This document shows positions 56,132-64,000 of a stretch of DNA of 64,000 nt, piece by piece. The stretch comes from Minwuiaceae bacterium (GTDB lineage Bacteria > Pseudomonadota > Alphaproteobacteria > Minwuiales > Minwuiaceae): positions 1 through 64,000 of the forward strand of contig JANQEE010000006.1 in assembly GCA_028278525.1 (NCBI GenBank), read 5' to 3'. Each line of letters starts with the position of its first letter. Within the stretch, counting starts at the first letter, position 1. The notes beneath the pieces are model-generated. The model did not search any database. It saw nothing but the letters and a program-made list of their open reading frames with translations, and was not told where the DNA came from. A program made the translations under genes and the position numbers.

Positions 56132-56210
56132 TGGTGTCGGCGGGATAAGAGGTGGACGCATCGCGGCCTGATGTTCACATACTCAGCGTCGGTCAAAGGT
56201 AAGGTTCAAG

Positions 56211-56330
56211 ATGCCCATCAGTCGAACAAATTTCGATGACCTTTCCGCGGCCGATATCATCGAGTTCATCGATGCTGGCACGCCGGAACAGCAACACAGC
56301 CTGACGAATCTGCGCGACATCATATACTAA
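56211..56330 (+). CDS. Very short (39-residue) frame, likely truncated gene
   Basis: MPISRTNFDDLSAADIIEFI followed by a Gly/Thr-rich end and IIY stop. The N-terminal pattern looks like the start of longer phage-borne ATP-binding proteins (I recall similar ISR-x-NFDDL-x-x-ADL starts), cut off by a stop. AAGGTAAGG lies just upstream. It sits directly outside the right inverted repeat, so it may be a gene broken by insertion of the cargo. Its last bases overlap the end of the opposite gene. Confidence 0.4.
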   Translation: MPISRTNFDDLSAADIIEFIDAGTPEQQHSLTNLRDIIY

Positions 56331-57304
56331 TCGCCATTGAGCCATGGCGCGAATTCGAACATCCCGTATTCGCTATTGGCGGGATTGATGGCCCAAACGC
56401 CACGAAACATAAATTCTGTCGTGTGCACTCTATCGAACCAATCTCGATAGACCGCACAACCGGAGACCCAAAGGAACGCTTCATGGTTACGTATGGCCTC
56501 AACGTTGTGCGACTGGATTTGCACCAAGCCGCCTCTGTTGGTGATAATCATCACATCGCCTTGAGCAAGTTCGCTGACCGAATAGTCGGATACAGCATTT
56601 GTTGTCCTAGCCTTCGGCGGATGTGGTTCATCACCCAACGAACAGTAAATTGAACGTTCAACGACAAAGGCGTGGCTCTCTCCGATGTTTTCGATTTGCA
56701 CCAAGACGCCCACCAACAGTCCGTCTATATCGTCATGATGCATCCATTGCCGTGCTGTTGTTTGGCTACCAATGCTAGGCGATCGCATCCTGGCACTCTT
56801 GACGAGTAACTTCGCCGCTTGCATGTCCATGGCAATTTGGGCATGCACCTGTGCAGCGTCAGCCGCCTGAAGAGCTGCACTATTTGCCTCACGCGTTGCA
56901 GCCAACGTTCTCTTAAGTAGCACAACAGCGACAATGCTGATCACCGTGGCGATGGCGCTAAAAAGCGCCATGATCCATTGAGCCGCTCCGTCGCTGGGAG
57001 TAATCCATGACGGCAATGCGATGTCATGGCGACCTGATGCCATGCTGTCGTCGATATTGCGATCCCTATCATCGCTTTCGCGGTCAGGTTCGGAGTCATT
57101 GATCGCGGCCGGCACGGGTCGCGTGTCTCGCGTGGATCCCTCATCGTTGACCGGCTGCGGGGGCTGGGCATTTGGCTCCGTTTCGATTTGTTGATTATCT
57201 GACGGCTGGGCTTCGGGTTCAGCAACGCCCTGCCCGAACGCTGGCGTGGCGATTGCTAGAATTACCCAAAGCGCGATGGTGTGCGGCAGAGTACGACCAT
57301 GCAT
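56327..57304 (-). CDS. Membrane-anchored protein of unknown function
   Basis: This 325-residue protein has a signal sequence (TIALWVILAIATPAFG, cut after FGQG), an acidic Pro/Gln/Asp-rich linker (residues 25-95), one transmembrane helix (IMALFSAIATVISIVAVVLL, about 110-130), a coiled coil (TREANSAALQAADAAQVHAQ), and a beta-rich cytoplasmic domain. Similar single-span proteins occur in prophages, role unknown. It is not part of the coupled virion-type block upstream. Confidence 0.65.
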   Translation of the reverse strand: MHGRTLPHTIALWVILAIATPAFGQGVAEPEAQPSDNQQIETEPNAQPPQPVNDEGSTRDTRPVPAAINDSEPDRESDDRDRNIDDSMASGRHDIALPSWITPSDGAAQWIMALFSAIATVISIVAVVLLKRTLAATREANSAALQAADAAQVHAQIAMDMQAAKLLVKSARMRSPSIGSQTTARQWMHHDDIDGLLVGVLVQIENIGESHAFVVERSIYCSLGDEPHPPKARTTNAVSDYSVSELAQGDVMIITNRGGLVQIQSHNVEAIRNHEAFLWVSGCAVYRDWFDRVHTTEFMFRGVWAINPANSEYGMFEFAPWLNGD

Positions 57305-57523
57305 TGCGTCGAAGATACAGCGTTGTCCGTGACCAGCAAGCGTGTCGTTGCGAGACAGTCAGGTCATTCTCTTTCCGGGTGTCAAGAAATCCCCTTTTAG
57401 GGCCTGACAAAAGTCTTCGCCCGTAGACCTTCGGCGCCTTTTAGGGGGTCGCAAAACTCATGGTCCGTGGTGTTCAATCGATATCGAGCAGGGCTACACC
57501 GGCCCGTTATCCTGCCTTTTTGT
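57305..57523. other. Short intergenic stretch
   Basis: No gene in 219 bases. It holds a repeat of the form CCTTTTAGGG at 57393-57402 and CCTTTTAGGG at 57439-57448, which may be part of a terminator or a regulatory direct repeat. Nothing else was recognised. Confidence 0.45.
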
Positions 57524-60500
57524 TCACCGCGCAGGCCGCGCTTGGCCAGATTGCCCAGCCAGGTCCTCGACCCGCTGCCGCACAGACTCCCGGAGCACGT
57601 CGGAGTTTTGCGCCAGGAACGCGGCACGCGCCACCGTCCGCGCCGCGCTGTTCGTTCGCCGGATCAGTTCTCGCTTCAGCCCGTCGCCCAAGCCGAGATA
57701 GGCGGGGCTCGCCACCAACTGATCAAGCGCACGCTTGGCGGCGCGGCCCGTCGCCACTTGCAGCTGGTCGAATTGCTGCGGCGTCAGTTCGACCCCGCGC
57801 AGCTTCCGGTCCTGCCGCTTGATTTCGATACGGAGCCTGACAATCTCGTCGGCGATCGGATCGTTGCGGCGGAAGCTCGAATAGATCGGTGAGATCAGGT
57901 CGGGGCCGAGGCCGCCGGACAGAACGATGGGCTCGCCCCACACATTGCGACGCGGCGGCAGATCTTTCGAGTAGCCCGGGATGCGGGCTCGGATCGCATC
58001 GAGTGCGGAACGGGTATCGCGCAAGACCGGGTCGCCTTCGAACGACGTGCCCGGCACGCCCTCGCGTGCGACCGCGGCGACGCCGGCAGGCACCAACGAC
58101 CCGGCGAGCCGCCGGATATAGCGCTCGCCGTAGCGGTCGGGGTCGTTGATCGTCTGGATCAGGTCCGAGAGGCCGGAAAGCCAGGTTTTGCTCACGAGGT
58201 TCTGTGCGACCGATCCGACGATCATGGCGGCGACGCGGTCGGCGTCGGGCCTCGACATCTCACCCGCGACTTCGGCGAAGTCGGCCGCGACGCCGAGCAG
58301 CAGGCCGAGCGGTTCGAGCCTGCCATAGCTGAAATAGCGGTCGCCGATCCTGACGCTGTAGGGCTGCCAGCCCGTCTCGCGAAGGGCGCCCCGCAGTTCG
58401 GGGTCGGACGGCCCGCCGCCGGTCAACAGCCCTTCCGCGGCGAGCCCGGCCGCGGCCAGCGCTACTGAGGTGCCGAGCGCCATGCGCGCTGTCGCTTCGT
58501 CGCGCGCTATCTGGCCGTTCCTGCCCTTCAGATCGTCGCGTACCCGCTGCATCAGCACGCCGAACGGCGAGCGCTCGGCTGCGAAAGTAATGATGTTGGC
58601 CGGGGTGCGGACGAACGGCACCACGACGCGCCCGCCCGGGACACGGTTGAGCGTCGACATGACGTTCTGGCCGATCCGACCGAGCGGGTTGGTGAACGTC
58701 ATCCGCTCGGCGAACGCCTGGGCCTGCGTCGCCAGGTCCTCGGGCGGGTCGCGCATGATCGACGAGATGAGCTCCGCCCGCTTCGCTCCCTTGAGCCGTT
58801 TTTGGGACGCCCGCCGGTAGGCAAGCGCATAGAGTGCCGAGCGCCGGTTGGCCGCTTTGAAGAATTCGTCTTCGGCCATCAGGAAGCGTCCGGGCAGGCG
58901 AGCTATCTGGCCCTTGACGCCGCTGATCGCCTGATGTCGGCGCGCTTCGACCTTGAGGGCGGGGTCGGATGGTTGCTCGGTCAGGAGCGTACGGCCGGCG
59001 AGGAACGCGCCGTCCTTGGCGCCCTGCAACAGGCCGAACGCCCGCATCGCGGCTTCGCCGGCATAGACCTTTTCGCCCGCTCTGAACGCGCCGATGCCGG
59101 AAGCGATCAGCGTTTCGGGAACAGTCCACATCGCCGTCAACGTGTTCGAGAGGATGTTGACCGCATGCGTCTTCGGCGACGACAGGAGGCCGTTGATCCA
59201 GATCTCGAACAGTTTGTCGCGCAGCTTAGCCCTGCCTTCATCGCGGACGAACGTGTTGAGCGTGCTGGGTTCGTCAAGGGTCGCGATTGAGCCCGCCAAG
59301 TCTTCGATCCGGTCCCGTCCGCCGGCCGACTGGATCAGTTTGTCGATGGCTCGCTGCCGCGCCGACTCCGTCCTGGCTGTGATCTGGAACGAGCGCAGCG
59401 CCCGTCCGGCTTCCGCCGTGATCCCGGTAACCTGCTCCTGGATCGCCTGATGTCGGCGCAGCGCCCGCATGAACTCCACCTGTTGTGCGTCGCTCCCGCG
59501 CTGCGCCTGTCTTGCGATCCGAACCAAGTTCTCGGCCGACTCGGCGAGCATCGTCCGGGCCGCCAACGCCTGCTCTGCGTTGAACGCCTGGCCGCGCTGC
59601 CGCTTCATCAGCCGGTCGAAGTTGAGCCCGAGGTCTTCGGCCAGCTGCTGCGTTTCGGCTACGCTCTGTACGCCGCGCCGCGCCTTTTCGATGCCGACGC
59701 CTTCCGCGGCGGCCACGAGCGCGGCCTTGATGTCTTCGGTGCTTTCAAGGCGATCCAAGGCGATGTTGCCGGCACGCTCGGCGTTGCTGCGTCGGCCGCT
59801 GGCGGCCAACACATCGCGGCCTGACGGTGACAGGATCTCGCCTTGCAGCGGTGCGGTTGCTTCCAGACCGGCTTGGTCGATCGGCGACAGCCCATCGAAC
59901 TGCCGGGCAATCTCCTGGTCGATCGCCTGGCGCGCCTGACCGTCCGTCAGGCCACCGATATCCACCCCAAGCTCGTCGGCTTCGCGCGCGATGTCGCGAT
60001 CCCCTTGCAACCCGTCGAGCAGATCGCGGTCATCCTGGGTGAACCGCCGCCCGGGTCCACCTGCCTCGGTCTCCCGCAATGCTTCAAGGAAATCGTCGAT
60101 CGAGGGGCGCTCGGCGAAGTCGTCGAAGAACCCCGACTGCCAGGCCAGCAGCGCCGCGTCGTCCAGGTTGAGGCCGCGTTCGTCGCTGATGATCGGACCG
60201 AGGAAGTTTTCGCCACGGACGAACGTCAGGTCGCGTGGTTGGTTGGTCAGGCCGAGGGAGCGCAACTCTCCTCGAAAATCCTTGAGCCCGCCCTGTGTTC
60301 GAAGCCAGGTAATCAGGTCCATCGGGCCGCGCCATTTCGTCCGACTCCCGTTCGACGTGATCACATCGGCGACAGGCAATTGCGTCGTGCCCGTCTCCGC
60401 CGCCTTCCGCTTGGCCACCGCCGCCGGGTTCTCTGCGAAGCGACCGGAGGCGGTCGGCCCCGGGGGTGGTGGATCGAGTGGCGGCGACGGCTTGACCGGT

Positions 60501-61681
60501 TCGACCGCTTCACCGCTCCGACGCGCGGGCGCCGGCAGCACGTGACCGGAATCGCGGGCGAGCGGCGCATCCGCTATCACTGGCGGCGCAGCGCGGTCGG
60601 TCGGCGCGGTCGGGGCAATGGCTGATAGGCTGGGCGTAGCTGACAGATCGGGCGGCACAACAGCTGCGTCCCCTGTTTGCGCGTTCGTTGCGGATTGGCG
60701 TCCCGCAGTCGCAGTCGCGATCTCGACTGGACCGGTAGCAATTTGCCCGATTGCCTCGGCGGCGATCTGCGGCGCGTTGAGTTCCTGCCCGGCGGACACC
60801 TGCCCCAACGCCTCGCCGCCGGCACCGAGCGCCGCTTGCGCGCCGACTTCGGACACAGCGCCAGCTACTGCCTGCGTGGCTCGCCCACCGCCGACGCTGC
60901 CCGCAGTCCGTGCAACCGGACCGAAGATCCGCCCGCCTACGCCAAACGACAGCATGTCCACCGCCGCGATGGGGATGCCTTTGCGAAGCGCGATCTCCCG
61001 CGCCCGGTTGAGCAGATCGGGATTGCGGAAGGCATCTGCGATTTGCCGTTCGTCGGTAAGGTCGACGCCCTGTTCGGCGAAAGTCTGCAACACCTCAGCG
61101 CCGGCTTCTAGGCCGAGAGAGCCGAGGCCGGCCGCCCCGGCCCCGGCCAGCGGTCCGCCGGCGGCCGTCGCCCCTGCCGAGAGTCCGAGGACCGGTGCGA
61201 ATTGGCCGAAGCTTTCGCCCATGATCGTCGCTGTGATTTCGAGAGGCGCATTGGCGAACGCCTTGGCCGCGCCCGTTCCCTCGGAAGCGAAGAAGGCGCG
61301 CACGTTCTCAGATGGCGGGTTTTCCAGGATCTTGCGCTGCTGCTCCGCAATGATCGGCGCGACCTGATCAGGATCGATGCCGAGCGCTCCGGCCGACGCG
61401 GCGAGCGAGGCGATACCCTGCTGTCCTCCCCGGCGCAGCACGTCTGCCGCTGCATCGTCGGTTGAGCGCAGCGCTGGTCCGGCTTGGCGCGACAGACCGA
61501 ACAGCGTCACCGGTTCGCTTATCGGTCGCGGACCGTCTGGGGCCAGATCATCAAACAGGCCAACCGGCGCACCACCGGTCGCCGATTGAGCTTCACTGAT
61601 CAGATCACTGAATAAGCCCGTTCCAGGCGACGCCTGCGATCCCTGGCGTGCTTCTGCAATGAGATCATCGAAAGCACCCAT
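57524..61681 (-). CDS. Phage-type large polyvalent / internal virion protein (LPD38-like)
   Basis: This 1385-residue protein starts with three short repeats (GAFDDLIAEARQ, GLFSDLISEAQS, GLFDDLAPDG). It then has Ala/Gly-rich membrane-like helices (150-330), a Pro-rich linker, an alpha-helical middle rich in Arg/Glu (about 640-800), and a C-terminal domain with SPKTHAVNILSNTLTAMW, RTPANIITFAAERSPFG and YFSYGRLEPLGLLLGVAADF. This resembles the large polyvalent proteins of podovirus-like phages and conjugative elements, which are carried in the virion and enter the host. Its TAATG junction with the upstream gene shows coupling. No peptidase or nuclease motif was identified. Confidence 0.7.
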   Translation of the reverse strand: MGAFDDLIAEARQGSQASPGTGLFSDLISEAQSATGGAPVGLFDDLAPDGPRPISEPVTLFGLSRQAGPALRSTDDAAADVLRRGGQQGIASLAASAGALGIDPDQVAPIIAEQQRKILENPPSENVRAFFASEGTGAAKAFANAPLEITATIMGESFGQFAPVLGLSAGATAAGGPLAGAGAAGLGSLGLEAGAEVLQTFAEQGVDLTDERQIADAFRNPDLLNRAREIALRKGIPIAAVDMLSFGVGGRIFGPVARTAGSVGGGRATQAVAGAVSEVGAQAALGAGGEALGQVSAGQELNAPQIAAEAIGQIATGPVEIATATAGRQSATNAQTGDAAVVPPDLSATPSLSAIAPTAPTDRAAPPVIADAPLARDSGHVLPAPARRSGEAVEPVKPSPPLDPPPPGPTASGRFAENPAAVAKRKAAETGTTQLPVADVITSNGSRTKWRGPMDLITWLRTQGGLKDFRGELRSLGLTNQPRDLTFVRGENFLGPIISDERGLNLDDAALLAWQSGFFDDFAERPSIDDFLEALRETEAGGPGRRFTQDDRDLLDGLQGDRDIAREADELGVDIGGLTDGQARQAIDQEIARQFDGLSPIDQAGLEATAPLQGEILSPSGRDVLAASGRRSNAERAGNIALDRLESTEDIKAALVAAAEGVGIEKARRGVQSVAETQQLAEDLGLNFDRLMKRQRGQAFNAEQALAARTMLAESAENLVRIARQAQRGSDAQQVEFMRALRRHQAIQEQVTGITAEAGRALRSFQITARTESARQRAIDKLIQSAGGRDRIEDLAGSIATLDEPSTLNTFVRDEGRAKLRDKLFEIWINGLLSSPKTHAVNILSNTLTAMWTVPETLIASGIGAFRAGEKVYAGEAAMRAFGLLQGAKDGAFLAGRTLLTEQPSDPALKVEARRHQAISGVKGQIARLPGRFLMAEDEFFKAANRRSALYALAYRRASQKRLKGAKRAELISSIMRDPPEDLATQAQAFAERMTFTNPLGRIGQNVMSTLNRVPGGRVVVPFVRTPANIITFAAERSPFGVLMQRVRDDLKGRNGQIARDEATARMALGTSVALAAAGLAAEGLLTGGGPSDPELRGALRETGWQPYSVRIGDRYFSYGRLEPLGLLLGVAADFAEVAGEMSRPDADRVAAMIVGSVAQNLVSKTWLSGLSDLIQTINDPDRYGERYIRRLAGSLVPAGVAAVAREGVPGTSFEGDPVLRDTRSALDAIRARIPGYSKDLPPRRNVWGEPIVLSGGLGPDLISPIYSSFRRNDPIADEIVRLRIEIKRQDRKLRGVELTPQQFDQLQVATGRAAKRALDQLVASPAYLGLGDGLKRELIRRTNSAARTVARAAFLAQNSDVLRESVRQRVEDLAGQSGQARPAR

Positions 61682-62694
61682 TACAGCTTCCTGGGATCAA
61701 GCCCGAGTTGTTCGAGACGCTGCACAACTTTTGACCGACTAACACCGTTTGCCAGCGCATCGCGCGCCTCCTGTAGTGCCCTCTGTTCGGCGAGGCCGCC
61801 GCTACTGCCTTCGCTGCCGATCAGGAGGCCCTGCAGTAAGGCCTTGACAGGATCTCGCGGCCGCAGTCGCTCGAATGTCTCCTGTTCGGCGGCGGTAAGC
61901 GGCTCGCCGTTCGCCATCTTGCGTGCGATCGGCACGAGGACTTCGTTCACCGACGGCGTGACGTTGAGCAGTTTGGACCTTGCAGCGTCGAAGGTGGCGT
62001 CATCGATCAGACCGCGCTGTCGATCCTGGGCCAGCTTGCCGAGTTGGCTTTGCGCTTTCCCTGCTTCGCCCCGGGTCAGCTTATCGATGCGGGCGGCAAA
62101 GGTCGCTTCGTCGATCACGCCGTTTTGCAGATCGAGTGCAAGCTTACCGACGGTGGATTGCGGCCGGCGCGTGGTCGCCCTCGGATCATTGACGACGCGG
62201 CCGGATCGTGTGTTGCGTTGGCCGACCACGTTGCCCGCCGCGTCGGTCACTGCCTCGAACTGCTCCGGCGGATTGATCCGCGCACTGATCATCGCATTTA
62301 GCGCCCCGTCGCCGCCGGCCGTCACAAGGTCGGCGAGTTGCCGATCTGGCGTCTGCCCGACGCGGCCCGAATTGAACGTCACGCCGCTGTTCGGATCGAA
62401 GCCGCCGAATAAACGCGAGCGTGCCGCCTGCTGGTCCTGGACCTGCGCAAGCTGCGCTTCGGCCAACCGGTTCTTGATGTTGTTGGCCTTGATGGCGTTG
62501 CCGACCTGGACACCCTGCAACGCGCCCCTGAAGATCCCGCCCAGCGGATTGACCGGTTGCACGGTCGGCGGCGAAAGCCCTTCCGCCAATATGCCGAGCC
62601 CCGCCAGAGCGAGCGTGTTGCGGTCCTGCAAGAAACCGGTCGGCGCGTTCGGATCGCCTTGGAAGATGCCGAGACCGTCGAGGAAGCCGACCAT
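61681..62694 (-). CDS. Putative phage virion-associated protein
   Basis: This 337-residue protein has an N-terminal MVGFLDGLGIFQGDPNAPTG, a long helix with Gln/Ala (AQLAQVQDQQAARSRLFGG), and repeated SHOCT-like helices: GKLALDLQNGVIDEATFAAR and GKLAQDRQRGLIDDATFDAA. Small proteins with this layout precede the internal virion proteins of podoviruses. It shares stop/start bases with both neighbours, forming one coupled operon with the polyvalent protein. Confidence 0.6.
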   Translation of the reverse strand: MVGFLDGLGIFQGDPNAPTGFLQDRNTLALAGLGILAEGLSPPTVQPVNPLGGIFRGALQGVQVGNAIKANNIKNRLAEAQLAQVQDQQAARSRLFGGFDPNSGVTFNSGRVGQTPDRQLADLVTAGGDGALNAMISARINPPEQFEAVTDAAGNVVGQRNTRSGRVVNDPRATTRRPQSTVGKLALDLQNGVIDEATFAARIDKLTRGEAGKAQSQLGKLAQDRQRGLIDDATFDAARSKLLNVTPSVNEVLVPIARKMANGEPLTAAEQETFERLRPRDPVKALLQGLLIGSEGSSGGLAEQRALQEARDALANGVSRSKVVQRLEQLGLDPRKL

Positions 62695-63413
62695 CACGCG
62701 ACACCCAGCAGTTCGGAGAACCTGGCGGGTTTTGGGTTGGTGAAAAGATTGGCGATGAAATGGAAGATGCCGCCGCCGAACTCGACGCTGTCGGTAACCG
62801 CTGTCGGGAGGGCGCCGTAGAGATCGTAAGACCGGAACTGACCGTCATCGTTCGCGTAGATTGCGATATGGGTCGTTACCGCTCTCGCGTCTTTCGTCAC
62901 GTTGCCAACGTCGACGAAAGCACCGCGCCAATCGTCTCGCTTCTGCAACCGCACGAAATTGGTATTGGCGCCGACGCCTACAGCACTGCTCGCACCTCCC
63001 GTGTAGACCAAAATCTGCTTGGTCAGGACGGCCAGGAGGTCGGCGGACGGGTCGACTGCCTCCAATTCGGCGACATCCTCTTCGTGGCTGAAATCGAGCG
63101 CCCGTGAAGAGCTCTGCGCTTCACCGATCAGCACGCGATCGATCCGCAGGCAAGGCAGGAAGGCGAAGTCGGCGACCACGTCTGGACCGCAAACCGCCGG
63201 CCTGCCGGATTTGATTGAGCCGGCGACCGCAAGGCACAGCAGAGCCGCGTGTTGGGGCGTTGCCATGGGCGGTCGATCACGGCGGCTTTTTGTGCCTGTT
63301 GGCAACATGTCTGCCTCTTGCAGGTAACGCACGACGCGACGCACCTTGCTCGGGGGCAGCAACCATTCGTAGGAGATTTCGTCGCTGAGTAAGGAGAGGG
63401 GGATTTGCTGCAT
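62694..63413 (-). CDS. First gene of the polyvalent-protein operon, unknown function
   Basis: This roughly 239-residue protein (start uncertain; ATG at 63413 is chosen, TTG at 63476 possible) has a helical N-terminus (LSDEISYEWLLPPSKVRRVV) that could be a small DNA-binding or adaptor domain. A beta-rich half follows (residues 90-230, GANTNFVRLQKRDDWRGAFV). The TGATG overlap couples it to the next gene. It starts within 200 bases of the right attachment site. No known family. Confidence 0.55.
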   Translation of the reverse strand: MQQIPLSLLSDEISYEWLLPPSKVRRVVRYLQEADMLPTGTKSRRDRPPMATPQHAALLCLAVAGSIKSGRPAVCGPDVVADFAFLPCLRIDRVLIGEAQSSSRALDFSHEEDVAELEAVDPSADLLAVLTKQILVYTGGASSAVGVGANTNFVRLQKRDDWRGAFVDVGNVTKDARAVTTHIAIYANDDGQFRSYDLYGALPTAVTDSVEFGGGIFHFIANLFTNPKPARFSELLGVA

Positions 63414-63484
63414 TTGGCGTGACCCGACACGGTAAGCAGATACCGCATAAATGCCAAAAGCCGGCGCGCACAGCAAGTAATTTG

Positions 63485-63504
63485 GTGACTTTAGGGTGAC
63501 TTTA
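63485..63504. promoter_or_regulatory. Candidate integrase arm-binding sites, right end
   Basis: Two direct copies of GTGACTTTA (63485-63493 and 63496-63504) are spaced 11 bases, one helical turn. The same word occurs in inverted pair at the left end of the element. This is inferred to bind the integrase N-terminal domain. Confidence 0.5.
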
Positions 63505-63512
63505 ACGAAATA

Positions 63513-63540
63513 GGGGCCTAGCCGTTTTCAGCTAAGCCCC
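63513..63540 (-). terminator. Element-borne terminator for the restored tRNA-Ala
   Basis: A 10-bp stem with one mismatch (63513-63522 with 63531-63540) is followed on the minus strand by TATTTCGTT. It lies just beyond the tRNA 3' end and shares the GCTTAGC/GCTAAGCC core with the ancestral terminator at 38223-38252. The element therefore replaces the terminator it displaced. Confidence 0.75.
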
Positions 63541-63548
63541 TGATTTTA

Positions 63549-63625
<77 letters not shown>

Positions 63626-63722
63626 GTGTTCTCAAAAAATGTCGGCACCCGCCGAACGGGTCGGGAACTTAGGGGGCGGCCGCCGACATTTCAAGCGTGA
63701 AGTGTTGCCGGATGGCGACAGT

Positions 63723-64000
63723 TCACGCTGATTTCTCTGCCCCTGCGTCATCGTCTGCCGGGATGTCGGTATCGTCGCCTCCGGGCAGGTCGTCGTCATC
63801 GTCCACGACAACGGCAATATCGTCGTCGTCATCGTCCAGCACGACATCGTCGTCGTTATCGTCGTCCAGGACGATATCGTCGTCTTCGGTGTCCGCTTCT
63901 TCCGCAACCGGCGCCTTGGCGACCGGGGCCTTCGGTGTCTTCTTGTCTTCCGAACTGCTGGAGCGCTTCGGCTTAAGAAGTACTTCCGGTTGGTTCTCCG
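63723..64000 (-). CDS. FYDLN-acid (TIGR02300-type) protein, C-terminal part
   Basis: Only the last 92 codons are in the window; the 5' end lies beyond the right edge. The sequence begins ENQPEVLLKPKRSSSSEDKK and becomes an Asp-dominated tail of D/V/L/I repeats (DDDIVLDDDNDDDVVLDD) to DAGAEKSA. Alphaproteobacterial FYDLN-acid proteins have an N-terminal zinc ribbon and such an acidic tail, and sit next to tRNA-Ala(GGC), as here. The family assignment rests on tail and context because the zinc ribbon is outside the window. Confidence 0.75.
   Translation of the reverse strand, partial: ENQPEVLLKPKRSSSSEDKKTPKAPVAKAPVAEEADTEDDDIVLDDDNDDDVVLDDDDDDIAVVVDDDDDLPGGDDTDIPADDDAGAEKSA

Noticed and set aside
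63632-63907. Thr/Met-rich minus-strand frame at the right edge
   Set aside because: The acidic frame one base over continues to the window edge, fits the FYDLN-acid tail and the tRNA-Ala neighbourhood; the Thr-rich frame is its shadow.

Overview
The window reads as the chromosome of a GC-rich alphaproteobacterium, probably of the Rhodospirillales or a related order. The evidence is the gene neighbourhoods: kdsD-lptC-lptA-lptB-rpoN-hpf-ptsN, DUF1150 next to Hsp20, an NDUFA9-like protein beside an RNase D-like gene, and a FYDLN-acid (TIGR02300-type) protein next to tRNA-Ala(GGC). This is inference from gene content; no 16S gene is present.

1-38.26 kb is core chromosome. The left edge holds lepA, which has lost its C-terminal domain. 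Next come a PaaI-type thioesterase and the translation block pheT, pheS, rplT, rpmI, infC, thrS, all on the minus strand. That block is interrupted by a two-domain VOC protein and a divergent small cation transporter. infC can only start at a non-canonical AUA codon. 11-19.5 kb carries envelope and housekeeping genes: DUF898 plus an M48 protease, a glycosyltransferase, an alpha/beta hydrolase, an SDR protein, a TPR protein, queG and a GST. 19.5-26.8 kb has glutamate synthase (gltB, gltD) and uppP. 28-35 kb holds the LPS-transport and sigma-54/nitrogen-PTS operon, then DUF1150 and a small heat-shock protein. An ATP-grasp ligase and a PEP-CTERM exported protein follow.

38.26-63.60 kb is a 25.3 kb integrated element inserted into the 3' end of tRNA-Ala(GGC). 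A perfect 53-bp direct repeat bounds it. One copy completes the intact tRNA at the right end; the other is an orphan tRNA 3' fragment at the left end. The left side encodes a tyrosine integrase, an AlpA-like excisionase/regulator, and a replication module. The module has a winged-helix initiator gene containing iteron-like repeats (a probable internal origin), a separate primase zinc-finger protein, and an overlapping Toprim-helicase. The middle is cargo: a HEPN (ApeA-like) protein, an XRE regulator with its operator, small unknown proteins, a membrane pentapeptide-repeat protein and a KAP-family NTPase. Two diverged 106-bp inverted repeats flank this cargo. The right side has a three-gene block ending in a 1385-residue phage-type large polyvalent or injected virion protein. 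I see no terminase, portal, capsid or conjugation genes. The element therefore looks like a phage satellite, or a prophage whose virion genes were replaced by defence-like cargo.

After the tRNA the chromosome resumes with the acidic tail of the FYDLN protein, which runs off the right edge.
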